The position numbers and the translations under genes were made by a program. Of a stretch of DNA of 42,016 bases, positions 1 to 7,807 are shown piece by piece. This DNA comes from Candidatus Limivivens merdigallinarum (GTDB taxonomy: Bacteria > Bacillota > Clostridia > Lachnospirales > Lachnospiraceae), in the NCBI GenBank assembly GCA_018713105.1, contig DVFT01000019.1, positions 1 to 42,016 of the forward strand, in the 5' to 3' direction. Position 1 is the first letter of the stretch, and each line of letters begins with the position of its first letter. The notes beneath the pieces are model-generated. The model had not been told where the DNA came from. It worked only from the letters and a program-made list of their open reading frames with translations, and searched no databases.

Positions 1-258
1 CGTATGCAGGATATGATGAAGATGTATGGAATGTACGGTATGGATCCCTCCATGTTCGGCACACAGGAGACTCTGGTGCTCAACGCCAACAATGAGCTGG
101 TACAGTATATCTTCTCCCATCAGGATTCCGACCGCATCCCGATGTTCTGCCAGCAGCTCTATGACCTGGCGCTTTTAAGCCACAAACCGCTGAACCCGGA
201 TGAAATGACGAAATTCATCGCAAGAAGCAACGAGATCATGATGCTCCTTGCCAAGTAA
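1..258 (+). CDS. htpG: Chaperone HtpG (Hsp90), C-terminal fragment
   Basis: This is the 3' end of a gene that begins outside the window; the frame is open through base 1. The visible 85 codons contain a methionine-rich stretch (MMKMYGMYG) followed by ETLVLNANNELVQYIF. This is characteristic of the C-terminal dimerisation region of bacterial Hsp90, where the family has a conserved TLVLN-x-N motif. HtpG is a cytosolic ATP-dependent chaperone that works with DnaK on client proteins. The ATPase and middle domains lie upstream and cannot be checked. The gene ends in TAA and a strong hairpin terminator follows 20 bases later. Stress regulation cannot be judged because the promoter is missing. Confidence 0.85.
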   Translation, partial: RMQDMMKMYGMYGMDPSMFGTQETLVLNANNELVQYIFSHQDSDRIPMFCQQLYDLALLSHKPLNPDEMTKFIARSNEIMMLLAK

Positions 259-278
259 TCTTTCGCAGAAATGGAAAG

Positions 279-326
279 AACCCGTGATGCCTGAGGCAAT
301 GAGCCTTGGCATCACGGGTTTTTTTT
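279..326. terminator. Terminator between htpG and the response regulator gene
   Basis: A 13-bp perfect stem (279-291 with 308-320) is followed on the plus strand by a run of T to 326, so it ends htpG. The minus-strand response regulator stop codon (312-314) lies inside the right arm, so the same hairpin folds at the extreme 3' end of that mRNA. On the minus strand the stem is preceded by A and followed by only weak T content, so its efficiency there is less certain. Confidence 0.85.
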
Positions 327-902
327 AAACAGCCCAAAAATATGCAGCAGTTCTTTCTGATTATCCAACCCCAGCTTTCTTAAGATCTTCGTCTTTTGAT
401 TGGCAATGGTTTTGGGGGAAGACTGAAGCTTCAGGTTTTTTCCCATCATGATCTGGAACACGCCCATCTCTGCTTCCGATAGGCAGGACAGAGCTGCCGA
501 CGCAATCAGATACTCCTGTGCCGTATACCCCTCTGCCAAAGCCAGGATGGTCTCCACCAAAAGCTTTGGCTGGCTCTTGAACACATAGCCGGAGGCGAAC
601 GCCTCCTTTGCCGCCTTCAGTACCATCTCCGGGGAGTCAAAGGCCGTCAGGATCAAAACCTTGGCGTCTGTGAGCAGGCGGATTTCTCTGGAAACGGCAA
701 TCCCATCGGAATTGGAGCCTCCCAGGTTCAGGTCCATCAGCACAATCTTTGGTTTGACGCTCATCGCCAGATGGACGGCATCCTCCTTCCTGCTGCAGGT
801 CGCCGCCAGGTGGATCTTCGGCTCCTTCTCCAGCATTTTTTTCATCAAAAAAATAAAGTCCTCATCGTCTTCCACGATCATAATCCGAACAACGTCATCC
901 AT
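312..902 (-). CDS. Response regulator, NarL/LuxR-like
   Basis: A 196-residue two-component response regulator. The receiver domain (about 5-120) has the acidic pocket E11/D12/D13, phospho-acceptor D57 in VLMDLNL, T86 and K109. The C-terminal part (about 135-190) resembles a LuxR/GerE helix-turn-helix (SEAEMGVFQIMMG ... ILRKLGL), but its recognition region is divergent. I chose ATG at 902 because AGGAGG lies just upstream and the receiver fold starts there. The longer open frame to 1124 only overlaps the kinase. The kinase stop (895-897) overlaps this start by 8 bp (ATGGATGA), so the two are probably translationally coupled. It should receive phosphate from that kinase; target genes are unknown. 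Confidence 0.88.
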   Translation of the reverse strand: MDDVVRIMIVEDDEDFIFLMKKMLEKEPKIHLAATCSRKEDAVHLAMSVKPKIVLMDLNLGGSNSDGIAVSREIRLLTDAKVLILTAFDSPEMVLKAAKEAFASGYVFKSQPKLLVETILALAEGYTAQEYLIASAALSCLSEAEMGVFQIMMGKNLKLQSSPKTIANQKTKILRKLGLDNQKELLHIFGLFKKNP

Positions 903-2337
903 TCCTGATCCTCCTCTTCCTGTTTCCTGCCGGAAGACAGATCGTAAACACCGTTCCGTGATCCTTTGCCCCCACGGAGCTTTCCACCTGAAGGTATCCC
1001 CGGTGCGCCCGCACCACCTTCTGACAGTAAGAAAGCCCCATACCAAAATGGGACGAATCCCGGTGCTTGCTGTAATAGAGGGTAAAAAGGCTGGGAATCT
1101 CTTCCTTCGGAATGCCGCACCCATTGTCCTCCACCTTGATCAGTGCAATATTTTTTCTCGGCGTCTCGTAGCCAAACGTCAGGATCCCATTCTCCCCCAT
1201 GGCATCCAGAGCATTGGCAGTAAGATTTAGGAGCACTTCCTTCATATAATAGTAATCACAGTACAACGTCCTGCCCTGCCCCTTGATCTGAAGCCGGATC
1301 TCTCCCTGCCAGCTGGTTTTCGTTTCCTCCCTGATTTCCCAAAGCAGCTGCTCCATATTCACCTCGGTTGGACGCAGCACGATCGCTTTGGAATATTCCC
1401 GGCTCCTTCTCACAAATTCATCGATATGGGAAACGGAATGGTCGATGATGTCCAGCTCCCCCTCGCACTCATCCATCTGAAGGCTTCGGATATTCTGGGA
1501 ACACCAGCTGATCTTCGCCGTCTCCCCCTTCAGCATATGGATCAGATATTGCTCGCTCTGGGAAGCCGCTTCGCTGTCGTTAGACCAGTCAAAATACTCT
1601 CTGGTCAGCCTCATTCCCCACACGCCTCCCTTGAACAGGTGCCTCATATAGTAGACGAACAGAACCAGAATGATCACTGCATTTCCCTGCCACAGCTTAT
1701 AGAGATGGTCCAGCTTCAGCAGATGGAACAGAAACAGCGTAACCAGCCAGTACCACAACGGAAGCAGCGCCAGCACCGATACCAGCCTTCTCTGCCGGAA
1801 CTGGATTTCCTTTCGTTCCCGGAACAAGGTGATTACGATAGGAACCGTAGCGAGCACCCCATAAATCAGGTTATAGCTGGCTACGATGGTATAAGCCTCG
1901 GGATTGGTCAATGGAATCTCCCTTGTCTCGCTCCAGGGATAAACCACACCAAAGCAGAAAACCGGGAGAAACACCAGAAACTTCAAACAGGTCATGAGCC
2001 TTGGCCATCTCTTCTCCAAGTGGCAGAAGTAAAAACTAAAGATCATGACACAGGGCATCGCCGTATAGTACAGCACTGCTGTGAGAATGGAATTTAGAAG
2101 TTCCGTCAGTTCATAGACCACTCCGAATAGCTCCACCTCCATTCCGGCGAAGATCCCGCTGTAATAGAGATATTCCTTCAGGACTCCGATACTCAGCAAA
2201 ACTCCCCCGATCCCACACCATCGGTTTACTTTATTTCTGGGGCTGGAATAGTAGATCAAAAAATATAAGACCCAGATCAGCAATGTAAAAATCAATAAAA
2301 GCTCCACTGGAAGCCCTTCCGTACTCAAACCCCACAT
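895..2337 (-). CDS. Membrane sensor histidine kinase
   Basis: A 480-residue sensor kinase. Residues about 10-235 contain around six to seven hydrophobic segments and no large extracellular domain, so the signal is probably sensed in or at the membrane. The likely phospho-acceptor is H267 in LIHMLKGE, a non-canonical H-box. The HATPase_c domain follows: N-box NLTANALDAM (371-380), G1 DNGCG (404-408) and G2 GMGLSY (432-437). The start has a GAGG ribosome site. It is the first gene of a two-gene operon with the overlapping response regulator, and a good promoter (TTGACA, 18 bp, TATCAT) lies upstream. The family's N-terminus gives no ligand clue. Confidence 0.88.
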   Translation of the reverse strand: MWGLSTEGLPVELLLIFTLLIWVLYFLIYYSSPRNKVNRWCGIGGVLLSIGVLKEYLYYSGIFAGMEVELFGVVYELTELLNSILTAVLYYTAMPCVMIFSFYFCHLEKRWPRLMTCLKFLVFLPVFCFGVVYPWSETREIPLTNPEAYTIVASYNLIYGVLATVPIVITLFRERKEIQFRQRRLVSVLALLPLWYWLVTLFLFHLLKLDHLYKLWQGNAVIILVLFVYYMRHLFKGGVWGMRLTREYFDWSNDSEAASQSEQYLIHMLKGETAKISWCSQNIRSLQMDECEGELDIIDHSVSHIDEFVRRSREYSKAIVLRPTEVNMEQLLWEIREETKTSWQGEIRLQIKGQGRTLYCDYYYMKEVLLNLTANALDAMGENGILTFGYETPRKNIALIKVEDNGCGIPKEEIPSLFTLYYSKHRDSSHFGMGLSYCQKVVRAHRGYLQVESSVGAKDHGTVFTICLPAGNRKRRIRNG

Positions 2338-2393
2338 GAAGTTCCTCTTCCTTTTTCCCTTTTTTCCTAAATCTAAAATCTAAGAATAAGAAA

Positions 2394-2423
2394 ATGATAG
2401 AAGATATCCCATAGGGCTGTCAA
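2394..2423 (-). promoter_or_regulatory. Promoter of the histidine kinase operon
   Basis: On the minus strand there is TTGACA (2418-2423), an 18-bp spacer and TATCAT (2394-2399), close to the sigma-A consensus. It lies about 57 bases upstream of the kinase start codon. Confidence 0.65.
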
Positions 2424-2515
2424 GATATTTTTGAGCTTCCAATTCCCATAATTTTAGGGAATTTTTCTCCTGCACGCTTTCTTCGCGGAAAAGCCTTTTC
2501 TCAGGAAGTGATCTC

Positions 2516-2524
2516 TGGTATAAT
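2516..2524 (+). promoter_or_regulatory. Extended -10 promoter of the TraX-like gene
   Basis: TGGTATAAT is a perfect extended -10 element. No convincing -35 is present. The gene's ribosome site and start follow about 45-58 bases downstream. Confidence 0.55.
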
Positions 2525-2581
2525 GAATTCGTTTCCAGCTGACAGACCGCTTAAGATAACATGAAAGGAGCGTTTACTGCT

Positions 2582-3310
2582 ATGCAGATACAAAAATATT
2601 CCCCCATCACCGGCAGCGCCCTGAAGATTTTTGCCATCGTCACCATGTTCATCGACCACTTCGGCGCAGTGGCGGTGGGCTCCGGAATCCTCCGGCTTCC
2701 TGTGGTACGTGCTTCCAGCGAGCTTTATCAGAACTGGTATGTGTTCTACCGGCTTCTGCGCAACATCGGACGCCTTGCCTTCCCTATCTTCTGCTTTCTT
2801 TTGGTGGAGGGCTTTATCCACACCCGAAGCCAGAAAAAATACGTATTCCGCCTGTTTTTGTTTACGCTGATCTCGGAGATTCCCTTTGATCTTGCCATCT
2901 ATGGGGAGTGGTACCATCCGGAAAAGCAGAATGTCTTTTTCACCCTCCTGATCGGGATGCTGGTGATGGTGGCTGCCAGCCGGGTGCGGAATTTCTATCT
3001 TTCCCTCCTGGTCATGGCTGCTGGAATCTACCTTGGATATTTCCTTCAGACGGACTATGGCGCCAGGGGTGTGCTTTTGATCAGTCTCCTCTACCTTCTG
3101 CGTTTTCAGAGACCCTGTCAGTGCGTTGCCGGCGCCCTTACCATGCTTTATGAGCCCACCGCCCCCATCGCTTTTATCCCGATCTTCTTTTACAACGGGC
3201 AGAAAGGGCGGTGTTCCCTGAAATATTTCTTCTACTGGTTCTATCCGGTTCATCTGTTCCTTTTGGCTGGTCTTAGGTACCTGATCCTTTACTTCGGCGG
3301 GGCTTCCTGA
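2582..3310 (+). CDS. TraX family membrane protein
   Basis: A 242-residue polytopic membrane protein with the TraX signature near its N-terminus (LKIFAIVTMFIDHFGAV), followed by several hydrophobic segments and a mid-protein HTRS/PFDLA region. TraX of the F plasmid acetylates pilin. Chromosomal relatives in clostridia are membrane acyltransferase-like proteins of unknown substrate. I chose ATG 2582 (MQIQKYS) because AAAGGAG sits about 10 bases before it. The in-frame ATG at 2561 precedes that site and lacks one of its own. It is a single gene with its own extended -10 promoter, convergent with the glycyl radical enzyme gene. No conjugation genes are nearby, so a pilus role is not supported. 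Envelope acylation is a guess. Confidence 0.8.
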   Translation: MQIQKYSPITGSALKIFAIVTMFIDHFGAVAVGSGILRLPVVRASSELYQNWYVFYRLLRNIGRLAFPIFCFLLVEGFIHTRSQKKYVFRLFLFTLISEIPFDLAIYGEWYHPEKQNVFFTLLIGMLVMVAASRVRNFYLSLLVMAAGIYLGYFLQTDYGARGVLLISLLYLLRFQRPCQCVAGALTMLYEPTAPIAFIPIFFYNGQKGRCSLKYFFYWFYPVHLFLLAGLRYLILYFGGAS

Positions 3311-3330
3311 CCGCCATTCGGATTCGGATC

Positions 3331-5850
3331 CTAAAACGCCAGCTCCGTCCTCCGGATCAGATCCATCTGAAGCGGTACGCTAAGTTCCACAAAGTAGGCG
3401 CTGTAGCCTGCTACCCTCACCAGCATATCCCGGTAATTCTCCGGTGTCTTCATGGCCGCCTTCATCATCTCATTGCTCATGATGTTGAACTGGCAGTGCA
3501 TGCCTTTCTTGGCAAGGTAAGTGTCAATAAAGCCTACGAGATTATCCCTGCCTTCAATCCCTGCCACGCACTCCGGCGGGAACTTCCAGTTCAGGAGGGT
3601 GCCGTTGGTGGCAAGGCTGTGGTCCACCTTGGTCACAGAATTGGCAATAGCGGTGGGACCGCTGATGTCGTGGGATGCCGCCTCTGTATGAACCGGCCCC
3701 ATATTGTCGGAGATCGGCTCCCCTGCCTTCCTTCCGTCCAGGGACGCCCCTAGGCCTAATCCTAAGCCCACATTGGCATTCACCGTGTAAACTCCCGGCG
3801 TGAACTCCCCTCCCCTGGTATTCTTCCTTCCGGACACATTTCTGCAGTAGCACTCAAAAGCTTCCCGGAACAGGTCGTCCGCATAGTCGTCATCGTTTCC
3901 ATAGTGATGTACCTTACTGCTGTTGACCAACGCATAAAGGAAATCATGCCCTTCCCAGTTGTCCCGGACTGCATCCAAAAGTTCCTTTCCTGTATACCGT
4001 TTTTCATCGAACACCAGCTGCTTGATGGTGGACAGGATATCGGCGCAGGTGCCGATGCCGCTTGCCTGGGGACCTGTAAAGTTGTACTTCGTGCCTCCAT
4101 CCCCCACATCGGTTCCGTTCTCAATGCACCCTTCAAAAAATACCGAAGCATAGGGAAGAGGCTTCATGGTCTTCTGGGCATCCTCGATTATTTTGAGCTG
4201 CTCACACATCAGTTCTGTCCAGTATTTCATCTGTTTATCAAAGCTTTCCAGTACCTCGTCCATACTCTGGAACGTCTCAAGGCTCCCCGTATCCGGTCCC
4301 AGGTGGGAACCAATCCCTGCACAGCAGCCGTATCTCGGGCAGGAAGAGCTGCAGTCGATGCATTTCCCGCCGTTTATGGCAAGTTCCAGTACCTTCGCGA
4401 TATTCATATAGGCTGCGTCGTGGTAGCTGTATTCCTTGCCGGGAAGATCCGGTTCCACACAGCCCACCACTTCATAATTTCTCGCCTCCTCTAAGGTCAT
4501 TCCCTTTCTTTGCATCACCTTAACAGCCACCGCATCGTTAAACAGCTTCGGATGGCCGTAACCTGTCCGGATACACTCCACCGCCTTTACCTTCAATTCA
4601 TAGGGCGTGTTCTCATGCATCCTGACACAGACCCAGGGATTCATCATCCTGGTATGGGCGGAAGCCTCCAGCATCATAAAGGTCAGATCATTGGTAGCGT
4701 CCCTGCCTTCCCGGTCCACGCCGCCGATGGTCAGGCTTTCACCGCCCCAGCCCCTGCCGTTTCGCACCTGCACGGTAGAGCGGTCCTTCAGCTTGGAAGG
4801 ATTTCCCATCTTTACATAGGCGCATTCCAAAAGCTCCTGGGCAAAGTCCTTGGTGATCGTCCCGTTCTCCATATCCTTCTCATAGAAGGGATACAGCCAT
4901 TGGTCCATCCTTCCATAGGAGACCGAGTGACCGTTGGACTCGATCAGCGTGATGGTCGTGGCAAAATGCCACAGCTGCAGCGCCTGCCAGAAGGTCTTTG
5001 GAGTCCCCTTTGTAAGCTGGCGGCAGTTTTCTGCCATGGTCTTTATTTCCTCTCTCCGCTTCGGGTCTTTCTCCTCTTCGGCGCGGTCTTTGGCCAATTT
5101 GGCATACCGCCCGATATAGGTTATGGCAGCCTGAAGCTCTATGAGCATCGCCTCATAGAATTCCTGTTTTCTGGCAGCTTCCCTGCCGCTTTTTGGCAAT
5201 GCCGCGGCAGCTTCCTTCACTTCCTCGATCAGCCCCGGGAATCCCAGCCGCATCAGTTTTTCATAGTCCATGACGAAATGCCCTACTCCGCCATAGTGAT
5301 AGAGGTTGGTCATATAGACCTTTTTCCCCATCTCGCTGCCTTTCTTCATATCCTCTGTCAGTTTCTCTTCCACGGCTTCCGAGACTGTCTTTCCTTTCCA
5401 GAACTCCAGCAGCTTCAGGAGCTCCTCCCGATCCTCCTTCGTGATATAGAATTTGTCGTGAGGACGCTCCTCAAAGGGATGGTGCAGCAGCTCATCGGTG
5501 ATCCACCCTGCGGAAAATTCCGGATAGATGGGAGCCGCCTTTGCCGGAGCTGCCAATTCCCCGAGAAACAGCTCATCTTCATAGAGGTCAATGTTTACAT
5601 TCTCCAGAATCTTTTTCAGAGAATATGCCGTCTTCATACAATAGGAAGCCTCCGGATGCTCCTGATAGGCTTCCGTGATCAGCTTTGCTCTCTGAATATC
5701 AATATTAAAGGGACGGTCCAGAAACGTCTGCCGAAGCTTGTTGACCCTTTCGTAGGGTGAAAATCCCTCATGCCCCACCTGATAGCCGCAGCCATAGCTT
5801 TTGTCAAAAGGCTCTGTCCCGCAGGGTTTCTTCTTGATCTGCTCTGTCAT
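3331..5850 (-). CDS. Glycyl radical enzyme, dehydratase/C-S lyase type, substrate unknown
   Basis: An 839-residue glycyl radical enzyme of the PFL/glycerol dehydratase superfamily. The C-terminal radical loop RVAGYSAYF places the glycyl radical at G815. The catalytic thiyl cysteine is C464 in GCVEP, followed by E466, as in dehydratases and C-N/C-S lyases rather than true pyruvate formate-lyase, which has two adjacent cysteines. By offset to glycerol dehydratase recalled from memory, H191, H308-S309 and D478 match its diol-binding residues, and W368 replaces a tyrosine. R679 and F683 have the spacing of the arginine/phenylalanine pair recalled for isethionate lyase. A cysteine-rich insert (C497, C500, C504, C509, C510) follows the catalytic loop. 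The gene starts 3 bases after the activase stop, and its AGGAGA site lies in the activase end. The adjacent importer suggests a sulfonate-type substrate. Confidence 0.85.
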   Translation of the reverse strand: MTEQIKKKPCGTEPFDKSYGCGYQVGHEGFSPYERVNKLRQTFLDRPFNIDIQRAKLITEAYQEHPEASYCMKTAYSLKKILENVNIDLYEDELFLGELAAPAKAAPIYPEFSAGWITDELLHHPFEERPHDKFYITKEDREELLKLLEFWKGKTVSEAVEEKLTEDMKKGSEMGKKVYMTNLYHYGGVGHFVMDYEKLMRLGFPGLIEEVKEAAAALPKSGREAARKQEFYEAMLIELQAAITYIGRYAKLAKDRAEEEKDPKRREEIKTMAENCRQLTKGTPKTFWQALQLWHFATTITLIESNGHSVSYGRMDQWLYPFYEKDMENGTITKDFAQELLECAYVKMGNPSKLKDRSTVQVRNGRGWGGESLTIGGVDREGRDATNDLTFMMLEASAHTRMMNPWVCVRMHENTPYELKVKAVECIRTGYGHPKLFNDAVAVKVMQRKGMTLEEARNYEVVGCVEPDLPGKEYSYHDAAYMNIAKVLELAINGGKCIDCSSSCPRYGCCAGIGSHLGPDTGSLETFQSMDEVLESFDKQMKYWTELMCEQLKIIEDAQKTMKPLPYASVFFEGCIENGTDVGDGGTKYNFTGPQASGIGTCADILSTIKQLVFDEKRYTGKELLDAVRDNWEGHDFLYALVNSSKVHHYGNDDDYADDLFREAFECYCRNVSGRKNTRGGEFTPGVYTVNANVGLGLGLGASLDGRKAGEPISDNMGPVHTEAASHDISGPTAIANSVTKVDHSLATNGTLLNWKFPPECVAGIEGRDNLVGFIDTYLAKKGMHCQFNIMSNEMMKAAMKTPENYRDMLVRVAGYSAYFVELSVPLQMDLIRRTELAF

Positions 5851-5853
5851 GTG

Positions 5854-6807
5854 TTATCTCCTCGCTTTCGTTGCGGTACCCGCCGTGCAGCGGATTCCCC
5901 GGCTGTTAAAATACTCTGCCATTTTTTTGACCTTTTCTGTAAATGCATCCTTATCCACATCCAAATCCTTCATGGGATAGGGCATTCCAAGAGACTGATA
6001 TTTCTCCTCCCCCAGGTGCATGAATTCCAAAAGCTGCAGCCGTTCAATACGGTTATGGAGCTTTTCCAGGATAAAATCGGCGGATGCCCGGATATTGTCC
6101 GGGGAATCATTCACCCCCGGAATCACAGGGATTCTTAAGATGATGGGTTTCCCCGTCCCTGAAAGCCTCTCCAGGTTGGAAAGGATCTTCTCATTGGGAG
6201 CGCCGATATAGATTTTATGCGCCTCACTGTCCATATGCTTTAAATCCGCAATAAAAAGATCGGTAACGGGAAGCATCTCTTCGATCACCTTCCAGTCTGC
6301 ATAGAGCGTGGTCTCCATACAGGTATGGATCCCCTCTTCTTTGCATGCCCGAAGGAGCGCTGCCGAAAAACGGTTCTGTACCAGCGGTTCTCCTCCGGAC
6401 AGCGTCACTCCTCCCCCAGAGCTCTCATAATAAGATCTGTCCTTCCGGATCGTTTCCATGGCTTCTTCCACAGAAAGTTCCATTCCCCACTGCTTGATCG
6501 CATCAGCCGGACAGCTTTCCGTACATTTCATACAGTTGGTACATGCTTCCCGGTCTATGGAAACCAAATGGCCGTCTTGAAAGTTCAGGCAGTCCGCACG
6601 CTCGCAAACCGTTCTGCAGGATCCGCATGTTTCTTCTCCGATGCATTTTGTCTGGTAGACTCCCGGCTGCCGGTATGCCTTATGGCTTTCCGGATTGCTG
6701 CACCATCTGCATTTTAAAGGACATCCCTTCAAAAACAATTCCGTCCTGATTCCCGGTCCGTCATGGATGGTATAACGCTGGATATTGAACACGATTCCAC
6801 GTTCCAT
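5854..6807 (-). CDS. Glycyl radical enzyme activating enzyme (radical SAM)
   Basis: A 317-residue radical SAM activase that generates the glycyl radical on the adjacent enzyme. The SAM cluster motif is C29-x3-C33-x2-C36 within KGCPLKCRWCSNPE. It is followed by a ferredoxin-like insert with nine cysteines (C55, C61, C64, C68, C73, C89, C92, C95, C99), enough for two auxiliary 4Fe-4S clusters. This is the architecture of activases for glycerol dehydratase, CutC and sulfonate lyases rather than PflA, which lacks the insert. GGE for SAM binding is at 138-140. GGGGAGG precedes the ATG. The activase gene is first and the enzyme gene second, the reverse of many such operons. The substrate specificity follows the partner enzyme and is not readable here. 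Confidence 0.92.
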   Translation of the reverse strand: MERGIVFNIQRYTIHDGPGIRTELFLKGCPLKCRWCSNPESHKAYRQPGVYQTKCIGEETCGSCRTVCERADCLNFQDGHLVSIDREACTNCMKCTESCPADAIKQWGMELSVEEAMETIRKDRSYYESSGGGVTLSGGEPLVQNRFSAALLRACKEEGIHTCMETTLYADWKVIEEMLPVTDLFIADLKHMDSEAHKIYIGAPNEKILSNLERLSGTGKPIILRIPVIPGVNDSPDNIRASADFILEKLHNRIERLQLLEFMHLGEEKYQSLGMPYPMKDLDVDKDAFTEKVKKMAEYFNSRGIRCTAGTATKARR

Positions 6808-6855
6808 TCACGCCTCCCCTTTCCTTTTCTTTTTGGATCTAATGTTTGATCGCGT

Positions 6856-6883
6856 ATTATACTAGCAAATATATTCGTTTTAA
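6856..6883 (-). promoter_or_regulatory. Promoter of the activase/glycyl radical enzyme operon
   Basis: On the minus strand there is a perfect TATAAT (6856-6861) with a weak -35 TTAAAA (6878-6883) at 16 bp. The -35 directly abuts the first palindrome, so a bound regulator would touch RNA polymerase here. It lies about 50 bases upstream of the activase start. Confidence 0.55.
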
Positions 6884-6903
6884 TAATTCTATATTGGAAT
6901 TAT
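6883..6903. promoter_or_regulatory. Palindromic operator 1 of the divergon
   Basis: A 21-bp inverted repeat with arms ATAATTC and GAATTAT around a 7-base centre. Its core (6885-6901) matches the second palindrome in sequence and length. It abuts the -35 of the minus-strand promoter, which fits control of the glycyl radical operon. The regulator is not encoded in the immediate neighbourhood. Confidence 0.6.
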
Positions 6904-6922
6904 ACACAAAATTAACGTTTTT

Positions 6923-6941
6923 TAATTCTAATATAGAATTA
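6923..6941. promoter_or_regulatory. Palindromic operator 2 of the divergon
   Basis: A 19-bp inverted repeat, perfect over the 17-bp core 6924-6940 (AATTCTA, three bases, TAGAATT). Its centre is 39 bp from that of operator 1. A -10-like TATAAA at 6964-6969 lies downstream toward the importer genes without a good -35, so activation by the bound factor is plausible. Confidence 0.6.
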
Positions 6942-7034
6942 TATCAGCAAAAAACTGTGTTAGTATAAACACGCTTATCGCTGATTCAAACAGCAGTTAT
7001 CAACATTATTCTATTTAGGAAAGGACAGATTAAC

Positions 7035-7796
7035 ATGAAATCTGCAGCCAAAAAAGCAGGATATCTTGCAGAATATTTTCTTTTTCTCATTCTCATACTT
7101 GTAGTCTGGTTCGTCATGGACGGCATGGGAAAGCTGAATCCTGTCATCATGCCATCCCCTTCCAAAATCGGCAGTACCCTCGTCTCCTTGATTGAGAAAG
7201 GGACGCTTATGGATAATCTGGTCGTCAGCGTAGTTCGCGTCCTCCAGGGTTATCTTCTTGCAGCAGGCCTTGGCGTTGTTCTCGGAATCCTGATCGGTCT
7301 TTCTAAGCATCTGGACCGCCTGACTGCGCTGCTGATCCAGATCATCAAGCCAATTCCACCGATCGCGTGGATCCCTCTGGTCATCCTGTGGTTTGGGATC
7401 GGTGAGAGCGGAAAGGTATTCCTGATTTTCCTTGGCGGATTCTTCACGATTCTGATCAATGTCATTGACGGAATCCATCAGACCGATGCTAAGCTCATCG
7501 AGGTCTCAAAATCCATGGAAACCCCGTTTTTCAAGCACATTTTTAAGGTCGTGATTCCCAGCGCCGCACCGAATATTTTTACTGGGCTCCGCACAGGGCT
7601 TTCTTCCTGCTGGATGTGTGTGGTAGCTGCCGAGCTCGTCTCTTCCACGACAGGTCTTGGATATCTGATCATGAATGCTCGTCAGTTCGGTAAGACCGAC
7701 GAGGTGATTGTGGGAATGCTGACCATCGGTATCATCGGTAAAATTATGGATTCTCTGCTGAAGCTGGTGGAGAAACATCTGATCAAATGGAATTGA
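7035..7796 (+). CDS. ABC transporter permease, SsuC/TauC type
   Basis: A 253-residue inner-membrane permease of the binding-protein-dependent transport family, with about six hydrophobic segments. The cytoplasmic coupling (EAA) loop is visible at about residues 155-185 (EVSKSMETPFFKHIFKVVIP). The match in length and motifs is to the nitrate/sulfonate/taurine subfamily, whose members import alkanesulfonates, taurine, nitrate or thiamine precursors. It is the first gene of a three-gene importer operon, divergent from the glycyl radical operon. AGGAAAGGAC precedes the ATG. The substrate cannot be read from the permease alone. Confidence 0.85.
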   Translation: MKSAAKKAGYLAEYFLFLILILVVWFVMDGMGKLNPVIMPSPSKIGSTLVSLIEKGTLMDNLVVSVVRVLQGYLLAAGLGVVLGILIGLSKHLDRLTALLIQIIKPIPPIAWIPLVILWFGIGESGKVFLIFLGGFFTILINVIDGIHQTDAKLIEVSKSMETPFFKHIFKVVIPSAAPNIFTGLRTGLSSCWMCVVAAELVSSTTGLGYLIMNARQFGKTDEVIVGMLTIGIIGKIMDSLLKLVEKHLIKWN

Positions 7797-7807
7797 GGTG
7801 AGAGACT

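Noticed and set aside
903-1124. Upstream extension of the response regulator
   Set aside because: It lies within the kinase HATPase coding region in another frame; AGGAGG and the receiver fold place the start at 902.
4510-5760. Long open frames opposite the glycyl radical enzyme gene
   Set aside because: They are antisense shadows of a full-length conserved gene.
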